Source of the DNA: JAUVZL01 sp965603515
Lineage (GTDB): Bacteria > Hydrothermota > Tepidihabitantia > SM23-42
NCBI GenBank assembly: GCA_965603515.1
Contig: CBFDDH010000006.1
Coordinates: forward strand, 1 to 64,000
Reading direction: 5' to 3'
Length of the DNA stretch: 64,000 bases
Of this stretch, positions 35,591 through 42,988 are shown in pieces; positions within the stretch are counted from its first letter, which is position 1, and the number at the start of each line of letters is the position of its first letter. Under the pieces are notes generated by a model. The model was given only the letters and a program-made list of their open reading frames with translations, made no database searches and was not told where the DNA came from. The position numbers and the translations under genes were made by a program.

Positions 35591-36397
35591 TTATTGCTGG
35601 AGTATCAGGTAAAGATAAAAGAAAGGGATATTAAAGATCAATGAATCCATGCGATCCAGGAACCCGCCATGACCCGGGAATATCTTGGAGGAATCTTTGA
35701 GGTTCACTTCACGTTTCATGCCAGATTCAAAAAGGTCGCCGATCGTCCCCATTACACCAATCCCTAAAGTTACTAATAATATATCTAAGTTATTGAATGA
35801 AGGGATCCACAATTTGCTCAGTAGATACGTGCAGGGAAGTAGTATAGGAAATGCGATCAAGGTTCCTTCCCAGGTTTTCTTAGGGCTTACTCTTTCTGAT
35901 AGCGGATGTTTGCCGATTGCGCTACCAACAAGATAGGCAGAAGTATCATAGAGCCAGGTTAGAATAAGGGGCATGAGTGCTATAGTAAAGCCCATTTTCC
36001 TGAGTGGGATAAGGCTTGAGGGCAAGAGCGATAAATAGATGATACCAAAAATCGTGGCCGCACTCTCAGCTAAGAAATTAGGTTTGTAGCGTGCGCCTGG
36101 AAAGCGCATTACTGATAAGAGACAGACAAAAAAGAAAAATATTGAAAACGGTAGAAGCAACGGTACTTCATAGTAAATCAGCAAAGGAATTGCGTATGCT
36201 GGCAAAAGCACAGCTAAAGTATGGGGATAGATATCTTTGCGGTGCCAGAATCTCAGATACTCATTATTGGCAAAAGTGATGAATACTAGTAAGAAAAGGG
36301 GCAAAAATACCCGACCAAGATAGATAATGAGAAGTGTTACCGCGATCATGAAAAACCCAGTCAAAGTACGTTTCTTAAGATCACTTGATGCGGCCAA
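35591..36397 (-). CDS. cdsA: Phosphatidate cytidylyltransferase
   Basis: 268 residues from the chosen start. Makes CDP-diacylglycerol from phosphatidate and CTP; integral inner-membrane enzyme with about eight helices. The C-terminal signature SGMKREVNLKDSSKIFPGHG followed by GFLDRMDS is diagnostic. The TTG at 36397 is preferred because AGGGAG (36405-36410) lies seven bases upstream; another TTG at 36418 would add seven residues. It overlaps the end of uppS, the usual bacterial pairing. Confidence 0.93.
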   Translation of the reverse strand: MAASSDLKKRTLTGFFMIAVTLLIIYLGRVFLPLFLLVFITFANNEYLRFWHRKDIYPHTLAVLLPAYAIPLLIYYEVPLLLPFSIFFFFVCLLSVMRFPGARYKPNFLAESAATIFGIIYLSLLPSSLIPLRKMGFTIALMPLILTWLYDTSAYLVGSAIGKHPLSERVSPKKTWEGTLIAFPILLPCTYLLSKLWIPSFNNLDILLVTLGIGVMGTIGDLFESGMKREVNLKDSSKIFPGHGGFLDRMDSLIFNIPFFYLYLILQQ

Positions 36398-37088
36398 ACA
36401 ATCGCTCCCTTTTTTCAAAATCTTCTACTGCTTTAACAAATTCCTTTTTTCGGAAATCAGGCCAGAGTGTCTTTGTGAAGTAAACCTCAGTATAAGCGAT
36501 TTGCCATAATAAGAAATTCGAAATCCGTTCTCTGTTTTCCGCGCCGGTTCTTATTAGAAGCTCGGGATCTGGTAACTCTGGATCATAGAGAAATCTGGTG
36601 AAATTCTCCTCTTTGAAATCTTCAAGATCTATTTTTTGATCACGGTCTTGTTCCACAATTTTCCTGACCGCATCCAGGATCTCACTACGTCCACTATAGC
36701 TCAAACAAAGGGTCAAAACGAGTCTTTTGTTATTTTTGGTTTTTTCGATAGCTTCTTCCATAGCTTTTCTAGGTTTAGGGTAAAGCGTGCCGAGTCTGCC
36801 AATGGCATTGATCTTTACGTCATTTTTATGGAGTTCATCAGTCTCCTTCCGAATCATTTCTTCGAGCATTTCCATAAGAGTGTTTACTTCTTTTTCTGGT
36901 CTTTGCCAGTTTTCAGTTGAAAACGTATAGAGTGTCAAAAACTTGATGCCAAGATCCTTGGCCGCGTTGACAGTGGCTCTAACAGAATCGACACCTTGGC
37001 GATGACCAATGACCCGCGGTAAACCGCGTTTTTTTGCCCATCGACCATTCCCATCCATGATTATTGCCACATGTTTTAAGCCAGACAT
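36381..37088 (-). CDS. uppS: Isoprenyl (undecaprenyl-type) diphosphate synthase
   Basis: 235 residues. cis-prenyltransferase building the C55 lipid carrier for wall and surface glycans. Visible: HVAIIMDGNGRWAKKRGLPR (Asp and FPP-site region), GHRQGVDSVR, FSTENWQRP, and LIRTGAENRERISNFLLWQ near the end (RTGxExRISNFLLWQ in the family). Leaderless start five bases after a consensus -10. First gene of uppS-cdsA-rarA-reductase. Confidence 0.95.
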   Translation of the reverse strand: MSGLKHVAIIMDGNGRWAKKRGLPRVIGHRQGVDSVRATVNAAKDLGIKFLTLYTFSTENWQRPEKEVNTLMEMLEEMIRKETDELHKNDVKINAIGRLGTLYPKPRKAMEEAIEKTKNNKRLVLTLCLSYSGRSEILDAVRKIVEQDRDQKIDLEDFKEENFTRFLYDPELPDPELLIRTGAENRERISNFLLWQIAYTEVYFTKTLWPDFRKKEFVKAVEDFEKRERLFGRIK

Positions 37089-37093
37089 ACCAT

Positions 37094-37121
37094 ATTATAT
37101 CTTAAAAAATAACCTAGTCAA
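37094..37121 (-). promoter_or_regulatory. Leaderless promoter of the uppS operon
   Basis: Leftward TTGACT (37116-37121), 16-base spacer, TATAAT (37094-37099), five bases to ATG 37088. Confidence 0.85.
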
Positions 37122-37173
37122 CAACTCACGAAGAGCTCTAAAAGCACTTTTTAAGTATCCTTTCACAAAACCC

Positions 37174-37201
37174 TTGACAAAGCTTGCTTCTTTCATATAA
37201 T
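37174..37201 (+). promoter_or_regulatory. Leaderless promoter of the M23 gene
   Basis: TTGACA (37174-37179), 16-base spacer, TATAAT (37196-37201): perfect boxes. Of the two adjacent ATGs, the one at 37208 lies six bases downstream, matching the usual start distance. Confidence 0.85.
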
Positions 37202-37207
37202 GATATG

Positions 37208-38131
37208 ATGATAGATTTCACCGACATTGTATTAGTTTCGAAAAGACACAACTTTTCACGTATTTTCAAGTTGCCGAAACATTCATTCATCATCACATCT
37301 GTGATCTTATTCGGTGTCATTGCTTCGACGGTTTTTCTTTCTTCATACAATGCACGCGAGATATTCGTCGCGATGAGTGCGCGGAAGAGCGAATGTGATA
37401 ATGAGTCGTTGCTCAGTAGATTGGATTCCTTGAATAATCTGGTTGCTTTAACACACCGGGATTTTGACCGGCATATTGAACAGGATAATCGAGAAAGAAC
37501 CTATTGGCAAATGGTGTTTGTCCATCCTGATGTCTGGTCGATGGGTATTGGAGGATCCGATGCGAAAGCTCCAGAAAAAGCGCTTTCCGACCGTGCTAAT
37601 GGTATCTTGAACCAATTGTATGAATCGCTTGATGTGCTGAAAGGGAAATGCGAATTGAGAGAAACAAGTCTAAATGACATCATTCAGAAAACGGAAAGTA
37701 AAGTATATCTCTGGTCACATATACCTTCGATTAACCCCGTACCTGGCCGTCGTCTCGGTTCAGGTTTTGGCTATCGTGTTGATCCGATCAATAAGAAGAT
37801 GATCAAGATGCACTGGGGTTTAGATATCGGAGCGCCCCGCGGTACCGATATCCTTGCGTCGGCTGATGGTGTTGTTTCCTATACAGGCTGGAATCGCGGT
37901 TATGGCTTGTGTTTGGATATTGATCATGGTTTTGGTTTTAAGACACGGTATGCTCACTGCAACTGCATCCTTGTCAAGAAAGGCGATTTTGTAAAGCGGA
38001 GTCAGGTTATTGCTACAATCGGTGATACTGGGAGAACTACCTGTCCTCATCTCCACTACGAAGTCCACGTTTCCGGAGTGAAGGTTGATCCCAAGCCTTA
38101 TATCGACCTATCTAGTGTAGTTGTTGATTAA
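37208..38131 (+). CDS. M23 family metallopeptidase (peptidoglycan hydrolase-like)
   Basis: 307 residues. One membrane helix near 25-48, a helical region (about 55-150), then a LytM/M23 domain: MHWGLDIGAPRGT with the HxxxD zinc pair, YAHCNCILVKKGDFV, and HLHYEVHVSG with the third ligand. Likely periplasmic endopeptidase or EnvC/NlpD-like activator. The start at 37208 (or 37205) is set by the promoter. The 3' end overlaps the CapA-like gene. Confidence 0.88.
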   Translation: MIDFTDIVLVSKRHNFSRIFKLPKHSFIITSVILFGVIASTVFLSSYNAREIFVAMSARKSECDNESLLSRLDSLNNLVALTHRDFDRHIEQDNRERTYWQMVFVHPDVWSMGIGGSDAKAPEKALSDRANGILNQLYESLDVLKGKCELRETSLNDIIQKTESKVYLWSHIPSINPVPGRRLGSGFGYRVDPINKKMIKMHWGLDIGAPRGTDILASADGVVSYTGWNRGYGLCLDIDHGFGFKTRYAHCNCILVKKGDFVKRSQVIATIGDTGRTTCPHLHYEVHVSGVKVDPKPYIDLSSVVVD

Positions 38132-39158
38132 CATAAAAAAAACAAGAATCCTCATAACATTCCTGCTTAGTGCAGGCGTTTTTTTTGCCGGTTCATTATC
38201 GGTTATTGCGGTTGGTGATATAATGATGGGTAGTGATTACCCGTCGAAAAACCTTCCATCTAACCAAGGCAGAGATCTATTCACGAAAATCGATTCAACG
38301 CTCATGGGCGCAGATCTGACCTTGGGTAATTTGGAAGGAACTTTGTTGACCGGCGGGGTATGTACAAAAAAAGTCCAGAAGGGACGATGTTATGCTTTTC
38401 GGACGCCTCCTGGTTGGGCAGAGCATTTGTTGAATGCAGGATTCGATTTCATGAATCTTGCCAATAACCACATGAATGATTTTGGTGCTGGAGGCATAAA
38501 GGCAACGAAGAAGGCACTGAGCGATGTCGGGCTAACTTATGGCGGTGCCTACAGCGAGGTCGGTCAGTTTGAGATCAATGGAAATAAAGTGGCGATCGTT
38601 TCGTTCTCAACATCACCGAATACTAATTCAATATTCGAGATACCAAAGGCCCAGCGTATCGTTGCTGAGCAAGCAAAGCTCAATGACATAATCATTGTTT
38701 CCTTCCACGCTGGTGGCGAGGGTTTGAAGTTTCTCCACACCCGAGATACGTTTGAATATTTTATGGGTTGGCCAAGGGGTAATGTTGTTAAGTTCTCCAG
38801 GGCAGTGGTGGACAGTGGTGCTGATCTTGTCTGGGGGCACGGTCCGCATGTGCCTCGAGCAATGGAGATATACAATGATAGATTGATCACCTATAGCCTT
38901 GGTAATTTTTTTACATGGGGGTTTAACCTTGGCGATGAACGGGGTTATACGCCGATTCTGAAAGTTGTGCTCGATTCAACTGGTGTTTTCCAACATGGCA
39001 AGATCATCTCAGCGATCCAGAGGACATACAAATATCTTGTTCTTGATTCCCTGCACCGGGCAGCAAAACTGGTAAAAGAGCTTTCCGCTCAAGATTTCCC
39101 AGAATCAACCCCGATAATATCTGATCAAGGTATGATATACCCAAACATAAAAAAATAG
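38121..39158 (+). CDS. CapA family (poly-gamma-glutamate synthesis-type) protein
   Basis: 345 residues. N-terminal hydrophobic segment (about 8-25) acts as signal or anchor. The calcineurin-like CapA domain shows AVGDIMMGSDYP, ADLTLGNLEG, NLANNHMNDFG and VWGHGPHVPRAMEIY. Similar proteins take part in capsule polymer export or act as phosphoesterases; no capBC partner is here. Start is uncertain: TTG 38121 or 38124 inside the end of the M23 gene, apparently by coupling. Confidence 0.82.
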   Translation: MLINIKKTRILITFLLSAGVFFAGSLSVIAVGDIMMGSDYPSKNLPSNQGRDLFTKIDSTLMGADLTLGNLEGTLLTGGVCTKKVQKGRCYAFRTPPGWAEHLLNAGFDFMNLANNHMNDFGAGGIKATKKALSDVGLTYGGAYSEVGQFEINGNKVAIVSFSTSPNTNSIFEIPKAQRIVAEQAKLNDIIIVSFHAGGEGLKFLHTRDTFEYFMGWPRGNVVKFSRAVVDSGADLVWGHGPHVPRAMEIYNDRLITYSLGNFFTWGFNLGDERGYTPILKVVLDSTGVFQHGKIISAIQRTYKYLVLDSLHRAAKLVKELSAQDFPESTPIISDQGMIYPNIKK

Positions 39159-39203
39159 GCATCAAGGACTGAAGTTTTTCGGTTAGCCTTTTATTTTTCA
39201 ACG

Positions 39204-40454
39204 ATGATAAAAACATTAATTAATAGAGTGTTCCCCTTTACGTTTTTTCTTTTAGTTGTTTTAAATTGTGGCGGTAAAAAAAAGGAAGAAAAACCAATTT
39301 GCGGACCTGATACTCTAGCACCACCTAAAGGATCCTTGATCATGTTTCGGGGCGATCAATACCATGCATTTTGCGGTTCAGGCAAGGTGCCGCGCAGTAT
39401 TAAGCTCATCTGGAAAGTTGAAACCGGTTTCATCTATGAAGGGAAAAAAGAAAAAAGAGGGGTTGATCCTAAAACAATCTGGCGCGGTATCGCATGGAGT
39501 GGTCAACCTGCGTTCTGGGGTGATACCATGGTTATCGGCTCATGTGATAGTTATTTATATTGTCTTAACAAACATACCGGTAAACTGATTTGGAAGTACA
39601 AGTGCGGGCATTCAATAAAATCTTCACCCACCCTGTACAAGCGCCGTGTTTATTTCGGCGCGCGTGACAATTTCCTCCATTGTGTTTCCCTGCGCGATGG
39701 CAAGTTGATATGGAAAACAAAGATTGGCAATGACATGGATTCGTCACCGTGTATTGTTAATGATACTATCTATGTGGGTGGCGAGGACCACTATATCTAC
39801 TGCTTTGATGCAGATAGCGGTAAGATGATATGGAAAACAAAGGTCGCTGGTTCAATTGAGTCTTCAGTAGCAGTAGTCGATACATTTGTTTATGCTGGTT
39901 CATCACGCGGTTATTTATACTGTCTCTCAAGGCTTAACGGTAAGATCGTATGGAAATTCCGTACGGGCTCAGATACTGATGTATCACCAGTGATCATTGG
40001 TGATACATTATACATTGGCTGCGAGGCAGGTAAATTCTTTTGTATAGACCGGCATAAGGGTAAGGTGATCTGGCAGTACAAGACAATAGGTCGCGTGATT
40101 TCAACTCCAGCCGTGGTTGGCGGGCGAATATATTTTGGCTCGGGCGATGGACGCATTCACTGCCTTAGTGCTGATTCAGGTAAAGTGATCTGGAAATTTC
40201 GCACTGATGGCGGCATCTGGAGCTCGCCGTGTGTAACTGATTCAATGATTGTCGTTGGCTCAAGAAGCGGTAAAATATATGGTATTACAACCGAGGCAGA
40301 ATTAGTATGGTCTTTTCCTACTGGTGCGCTTATCAACGCCACGCCTGCAGTACTTGATGGCAGGATATATTGCGGCTCACATGATGGTTTTATCTATTGC
40401 CTTGGTGAAGACACTACTGAGGTACAAGAACAAGATTCTCTGAATAACCCCTAA
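39204..40454 (+). CDS. PQQ-like beta-propeller lipoprotein
   Basis: 416 residues. Lipoprotein signal with lipobox VLNC (Cys about 23), then a Lys/Glu linker. From about 65 onward, blade repeats of about 40 residues: YCLNKHTGKLIWKYKCG, HCVSLRDGKLIWKTKIG, YCFDADSGKMIWKTKVA, YCLSRLNGKIVWKFRTG, and four or more others. Similar to BamB-type propellers, usually scaffolds. No enzymatic residue is evident. Lies 45 bases after the CapA-like gene. Confidence 0.83.
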   Translation: MIKTLINRVFPFTFFLLVVLNCGGKKKEEKPICGPDTLAPPKGSLIMFRGDQYHAFCGSGKVPRSIKLIWKVETGFIYEGKKEKRGVDPKTIWRGIAWSGQPAFWGDTMVIGSCDSYLYCLNKHTGKLIWKYKCGHSIKSSPTLYKRRVYFGARDNFLHCVSLRDGKLIWKTKIGNDMDSSPCIVNDTIYVGGEDHYIYCFDADSGKMIWKTKVAGSIESSVAVVDTFVYAGSSRGYLYCLSRLNGKIVWKFRTGSDTDVSPVIIGDTLYIGCEAGKFFCIDRHKGKVIWQYKTIGRVISTPAVVGGRIYFGSGDGRIHCLSADSGKVIWKFRTDGGIWSSPCVTDSMIVVGSRSGKIYGITTEAELVWSFPTGALINATPAVLDGRIYCGSHDGFIYCLGEDTTEVQEQDSLNNP

Positions 40455-40500
40455 TAACACAAAAACCAAAGAAGTCAGTAATGGTTAGTTGCTGGAAACA

Positions 40501-40528
40501 TTGACTTTGGTGCCATTCACAGTATAAT
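40501..40528 (+). promoter_or_regulatory. Leaderless promoter of asd
   Basis: TTGACT (40501-40506), 16-base spacer, TATAAT (40523-40528), six bases to ATG 40535. Confidence 0.85.
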
Positions 40529-40534
40529 AGATAC

Positions 40535-41527
40535 ATGAAGAATATTGCGGTACTTGGTGCAACTGGTCTGGTTGGTGAAGAAGTTATTAAAATATTAGAG
40601 CAGAGGAATTTCCCGATCAGGAAATTGCTTCCCTTTGCATCTGAACGCAGTGAGGGTCAGGCAATATTGTTTAAGGAACGCGAACTCGAGGTGGTGACCG
40701 ATTACAATGAATTGATTGGTCAGGCAGAAATAGTCTTTGGATGTTTAGATGCACCGCTGGCAAAGGAAATCGTGCCCAAGTTTGCTGAGCGATCAGTTGT
40801 TATCGACAATTCAAATGCCTTTCGTATGGACCCTGAGGTGCCACTTATTATCCCCGAAATAAACCCCGAGAAAGCAACTGAGCACAAAGGCATTATTGCT
40901 AATCCTAATTGTTCAACTATCCAGATGCTCGTTGCGCTTTACCCACTCCATAAAAAGGCTAAGGTGAAAAGGATTTTTGTAGCGACGTATCAATCAGTAA
41001 GCGGTGCTGGCAAAGGGGCTTTAGATGAATTGAAATACGAGTTTGAATACCTGTCCATGGGGCATGACATCGAGAAGACAGAAGATGCGGTTTTTAGCCA
41101 TCCCATCGGTAATAATATTATTCCACAGATCGGTGGTTTTGATGATCAAGGTTATACGTCCGAAGAAATGAAGATGCTTCATGAGACAAGAAAGATTTTT
41201 GATGATGATTCAATACAAGTCACATCCACATGCGTGAGGATACCTGTTTTTATCGGACATAGTGAGGTGCTATCAGTTGAGTTTGAAAAGCCCATTTCAC
41301 CGGCTGAGGCGATTGAGATACTGCAAGAAGCTCCAGGTGTTAAGGTTTTTGACAAAGATGGAATATATCCAATACCGATCAACGCGGTTGGAAAAGATGC
41401 CGTGTTTGTTGGAAGGATAAGAAGAGACCTTGTGTTTGAGAACGGTTTAGCTTTGTGGATCGTTGCGGACAATGTGCGCAAAGGTGCTGCATTGAACGCC
41501 GTGCAGATCGCCGAGTTGCTACTGTAA
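40535..41527 (+). CDS. asd: Aspartate-semialdehyde dehydrogenase
   Basis: 330 residues. Reduces aspartyl phosphate to the semialdehyde with NADPH, feeding lysine/diaminopimelate, threonine and methionine. Visible: GATGLVGEEVIKIL (NADP site), IANPNCSTIQM with catalytic Cys about 129, TYQSVSGAGKGALDEL, and CVRIPVFIGHSEVLSVEFE with the catalytic His. Single gene, leaderless. Confidence 0.95.
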   Translation: MKNIAVLGATGLVGEEVIKILEQRNFPIRKLLPFASERSEGQAILFKERELEVVTDYNELIGQAEIVFGCLDAPLAKEIVPKFAERSVVIDNSNAFRMDPEVPLIIPEINPEKATEHKGIIANPNCSTIQMLVALYPLHKKAKVKRIFVATYQSVSGAGKGALDELKYEFEYLSMGHDIEKTEDAVFSHPIGNNIIPQIGGFDDQGYTSEEMKMLHETRKIFDDDSIQVTSTCVRIPVFIGHSEVLSVEFEKPISPAEAIEILQEAPGVKVFDKDGIYPIPINAVGKDAVFVGRIRRDLVFENGLALWIVADNVRKGAALNAVQIAELLL

Positions 41528-41556
41528 TGTATAGAAATCCTATGGATTTCTATACA
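41528..41556 (+). terminator. Perfect hairpin after asd
   Basis: TGTATAGAAATCC (41528-41540) and GGATTTCTATACA (41544-41556) form a 13-pair stem with loop TAT, directly after the asd stop (41525-41527). No U-run follows, so intrinsic termination is likely but not certain. Confidence 0.5.
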
Positions 41557-41575
41557 AATTCCAAATTCTCCCGCT

Positions 41576-41603
41576 TTGCGGGATCCACGATTTCCTTTAT
41601 AAT
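41576..41603 (+). promoter_or_regulatory. Possible promoter upstream of the DUF401 gene
   Basis: TTGCGG (41576-41581), 16-base spacer, TATAAT (41598-41603). The -35 is weak and the leader would be long (about 128 bases). It includes AAATTCCAAATTCC-type repeats and a 16-codon ATG frame from 41691 that overlaps the gene start. Confidence 0.3.
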
Positions 41604-41736
41604 ATGATCCGAAATGATAAATCGGGACAAATTCCAAATTCCAAACAAATCCTAAATCATAATTTTTCAAATTTAAAATACCTACTTCCATGAACTACGA
41701 TCTTCTGCGGAAAAACAAAGCGCGTTTTGAGGGGAT

Positions 41737-42918
41737 ATGATCGTCACTTGGTTTGGTTTCATAATTTCCCTTGGCGTTATACTGATCATCGCACGCAAAA
41801 ACCTTCCCCTGGCATTATTTTGCGGCGCGGTTGTCTTAGGTATCTTTACTATCCCTTTAGTATCGATCCCTTATAAGATCTTCGATACCCTAACTGATCC
41901 CTCAATCGTTCTGTTAGCACTCGCTATGGGTATTATTCCGATGATTGGTGGCGCAATGAACCAGAGCGGTCAAATAGATGATTTGGTGAACAATCTGCGC
42001 ATTGGTAGAAAAGGTCTCATGGCTCTGTCTCCGGCGATCATGGGTTTGCTGCCGATGCCCGGCGGTGCCCTTCTCTCAGCACCGATTTTGGAAAAAGGTG
42101 GGGAAGGTGTGCCTGCGGATCTGAAAGTAGCTATCAATGATTGGTTCCGTCATCTATTTGTTATGATCTATCCTTTGAGTTCGGCACTCATTGCCTCGGC
42201 AAAAATATCAAATCTCAGTGTTTACACTGCGCTATTGTCTCTTTTGCCGACTTTTGCATTTGCTCTGGTTCTGGGGCATTTTTTCTTTGTGCGTAGAGTG
42301 CGCGGGACTATTGACTACTCGTCTCCTTTTTCCATGAAAAAACTGCTCATCCCTCTAGGCATTATTCTTGTTGCTCCGCTTCTTGATTTTGTGCTGAAGA
42401 AAGCACTCGCTCTACCAGTACAAGAAATCGCTACAGTCCTTGGTGTATGCACAGCTCTTGCTTTTTCCTTGCTTGTCAGTAAAAGTAAACCTAACCTCTG
42501 GGCTATTGCCAAAAAGATGAAACCGTGGAATTTCACTTTGATAATCATAGGCATGTTCATATTTCTGCACATTTTTCAAGCTTCTGATATCGCTAACTTG
42601 ATCGCGACAATTCCTTTACCGATCGCGACCCTGAGTGTTGTCGCCGGTTTTATCCTCGGTTTTGCAACTGGTAGGGTTCTTTTGCCGGCTTCAATAATAT
42701 TTCCAGTTTATTTGACAAGTGGTGCGATAACACCATTTGTTTTTGCGCTTATCTATACGAGCATTTTTTTCGGCTATGTGATTTCACCGGTTCATCCTTG
42801 TGTTTGCGTATCCCTTGAGTACTTCAATGTCTCGATGAAGAAGTTCTTTAAACTGATGATTCTGCCAACAAGCATTATTATTGTGATCGCCTTAGTGACC
42901 TCGATCATATTTTTCTAA
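41737..42918 (+). CDS. DUF401 family membrane permease
   Basis: 393 residues with about ten to twelve hydrophobic helices. The DUF401 family belongs to the ion-transporter-like anion permeases, with no proven substrate. Family-like features: GIIPMIGGAMNQSG, GLLPMPGGALLSAPI and SPVHPCVCVSLEYF. GAGGGG precedes ATG 41737. No neighbour indicates a substrate. Confidence 0.82.
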   Translation: MIVTWFGFIISLGVILIIARKNLPLALFCGAVVLGIFTIPLVSIPYKIFDTLTDPSIVLLALAMGIIPMIGGAMNQSGQIDDLVNNLRIGRKGLMALSPAIMGLLPMPGGALLSAPILEKGGEGVPADLKVAINDWFRHLFVMIYPLSSALIASAKISNLSVYTALLSLLPTFAFALVLGHFFFVRRVRGTIDYSSPFSMKKLLIPLGIILVAPLLDFVLKKALALPVQEIATVLGVCTALAFSLLVSKSKPNLWAIAKKMKPWNFTLIIIGMFIFLHIFQASDIANLIATIPLPIATLSVVAGFILGFATGRVLLPASIIFPVYLTSGAITPFVFALIYTSIFFGYVISPVHPCVCVSLEYFNVSMKKFFKLMILPTSIIIVIALVTSIIFF

Positions 42919-42934
42919 ATCGAATAACCATTCA

Positions 42935-42962
42935 TTGACACGCTGCTTCAAAAGTCTATAAT
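42935..42962 (+). promoter_or_regulatory. Consensus promoter of the C39-like peptidase gene
   Basis: TTGACA (42935-42940), 16-base spacer, TATAAT (42957-42962). A leader of about 20 bases carries AGGGAGG (42974-42980). Confidence 0.85.
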
Positions 42963-42988
42963 AATTTAAATCCAGGGAGGTTAAAACG

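Noticed and set aside
39540..40400. Repeated DNA segments around GGTAAG...TGGAAA
   Set aside because: These are the blades of a PQQ-like propeller protein.
41691..41741. 16-codon frame overlapping the DUF401 start, possible leader peptide
   Set aside because: No ribosome site, regulatory codons or attenuator hairpin visible.
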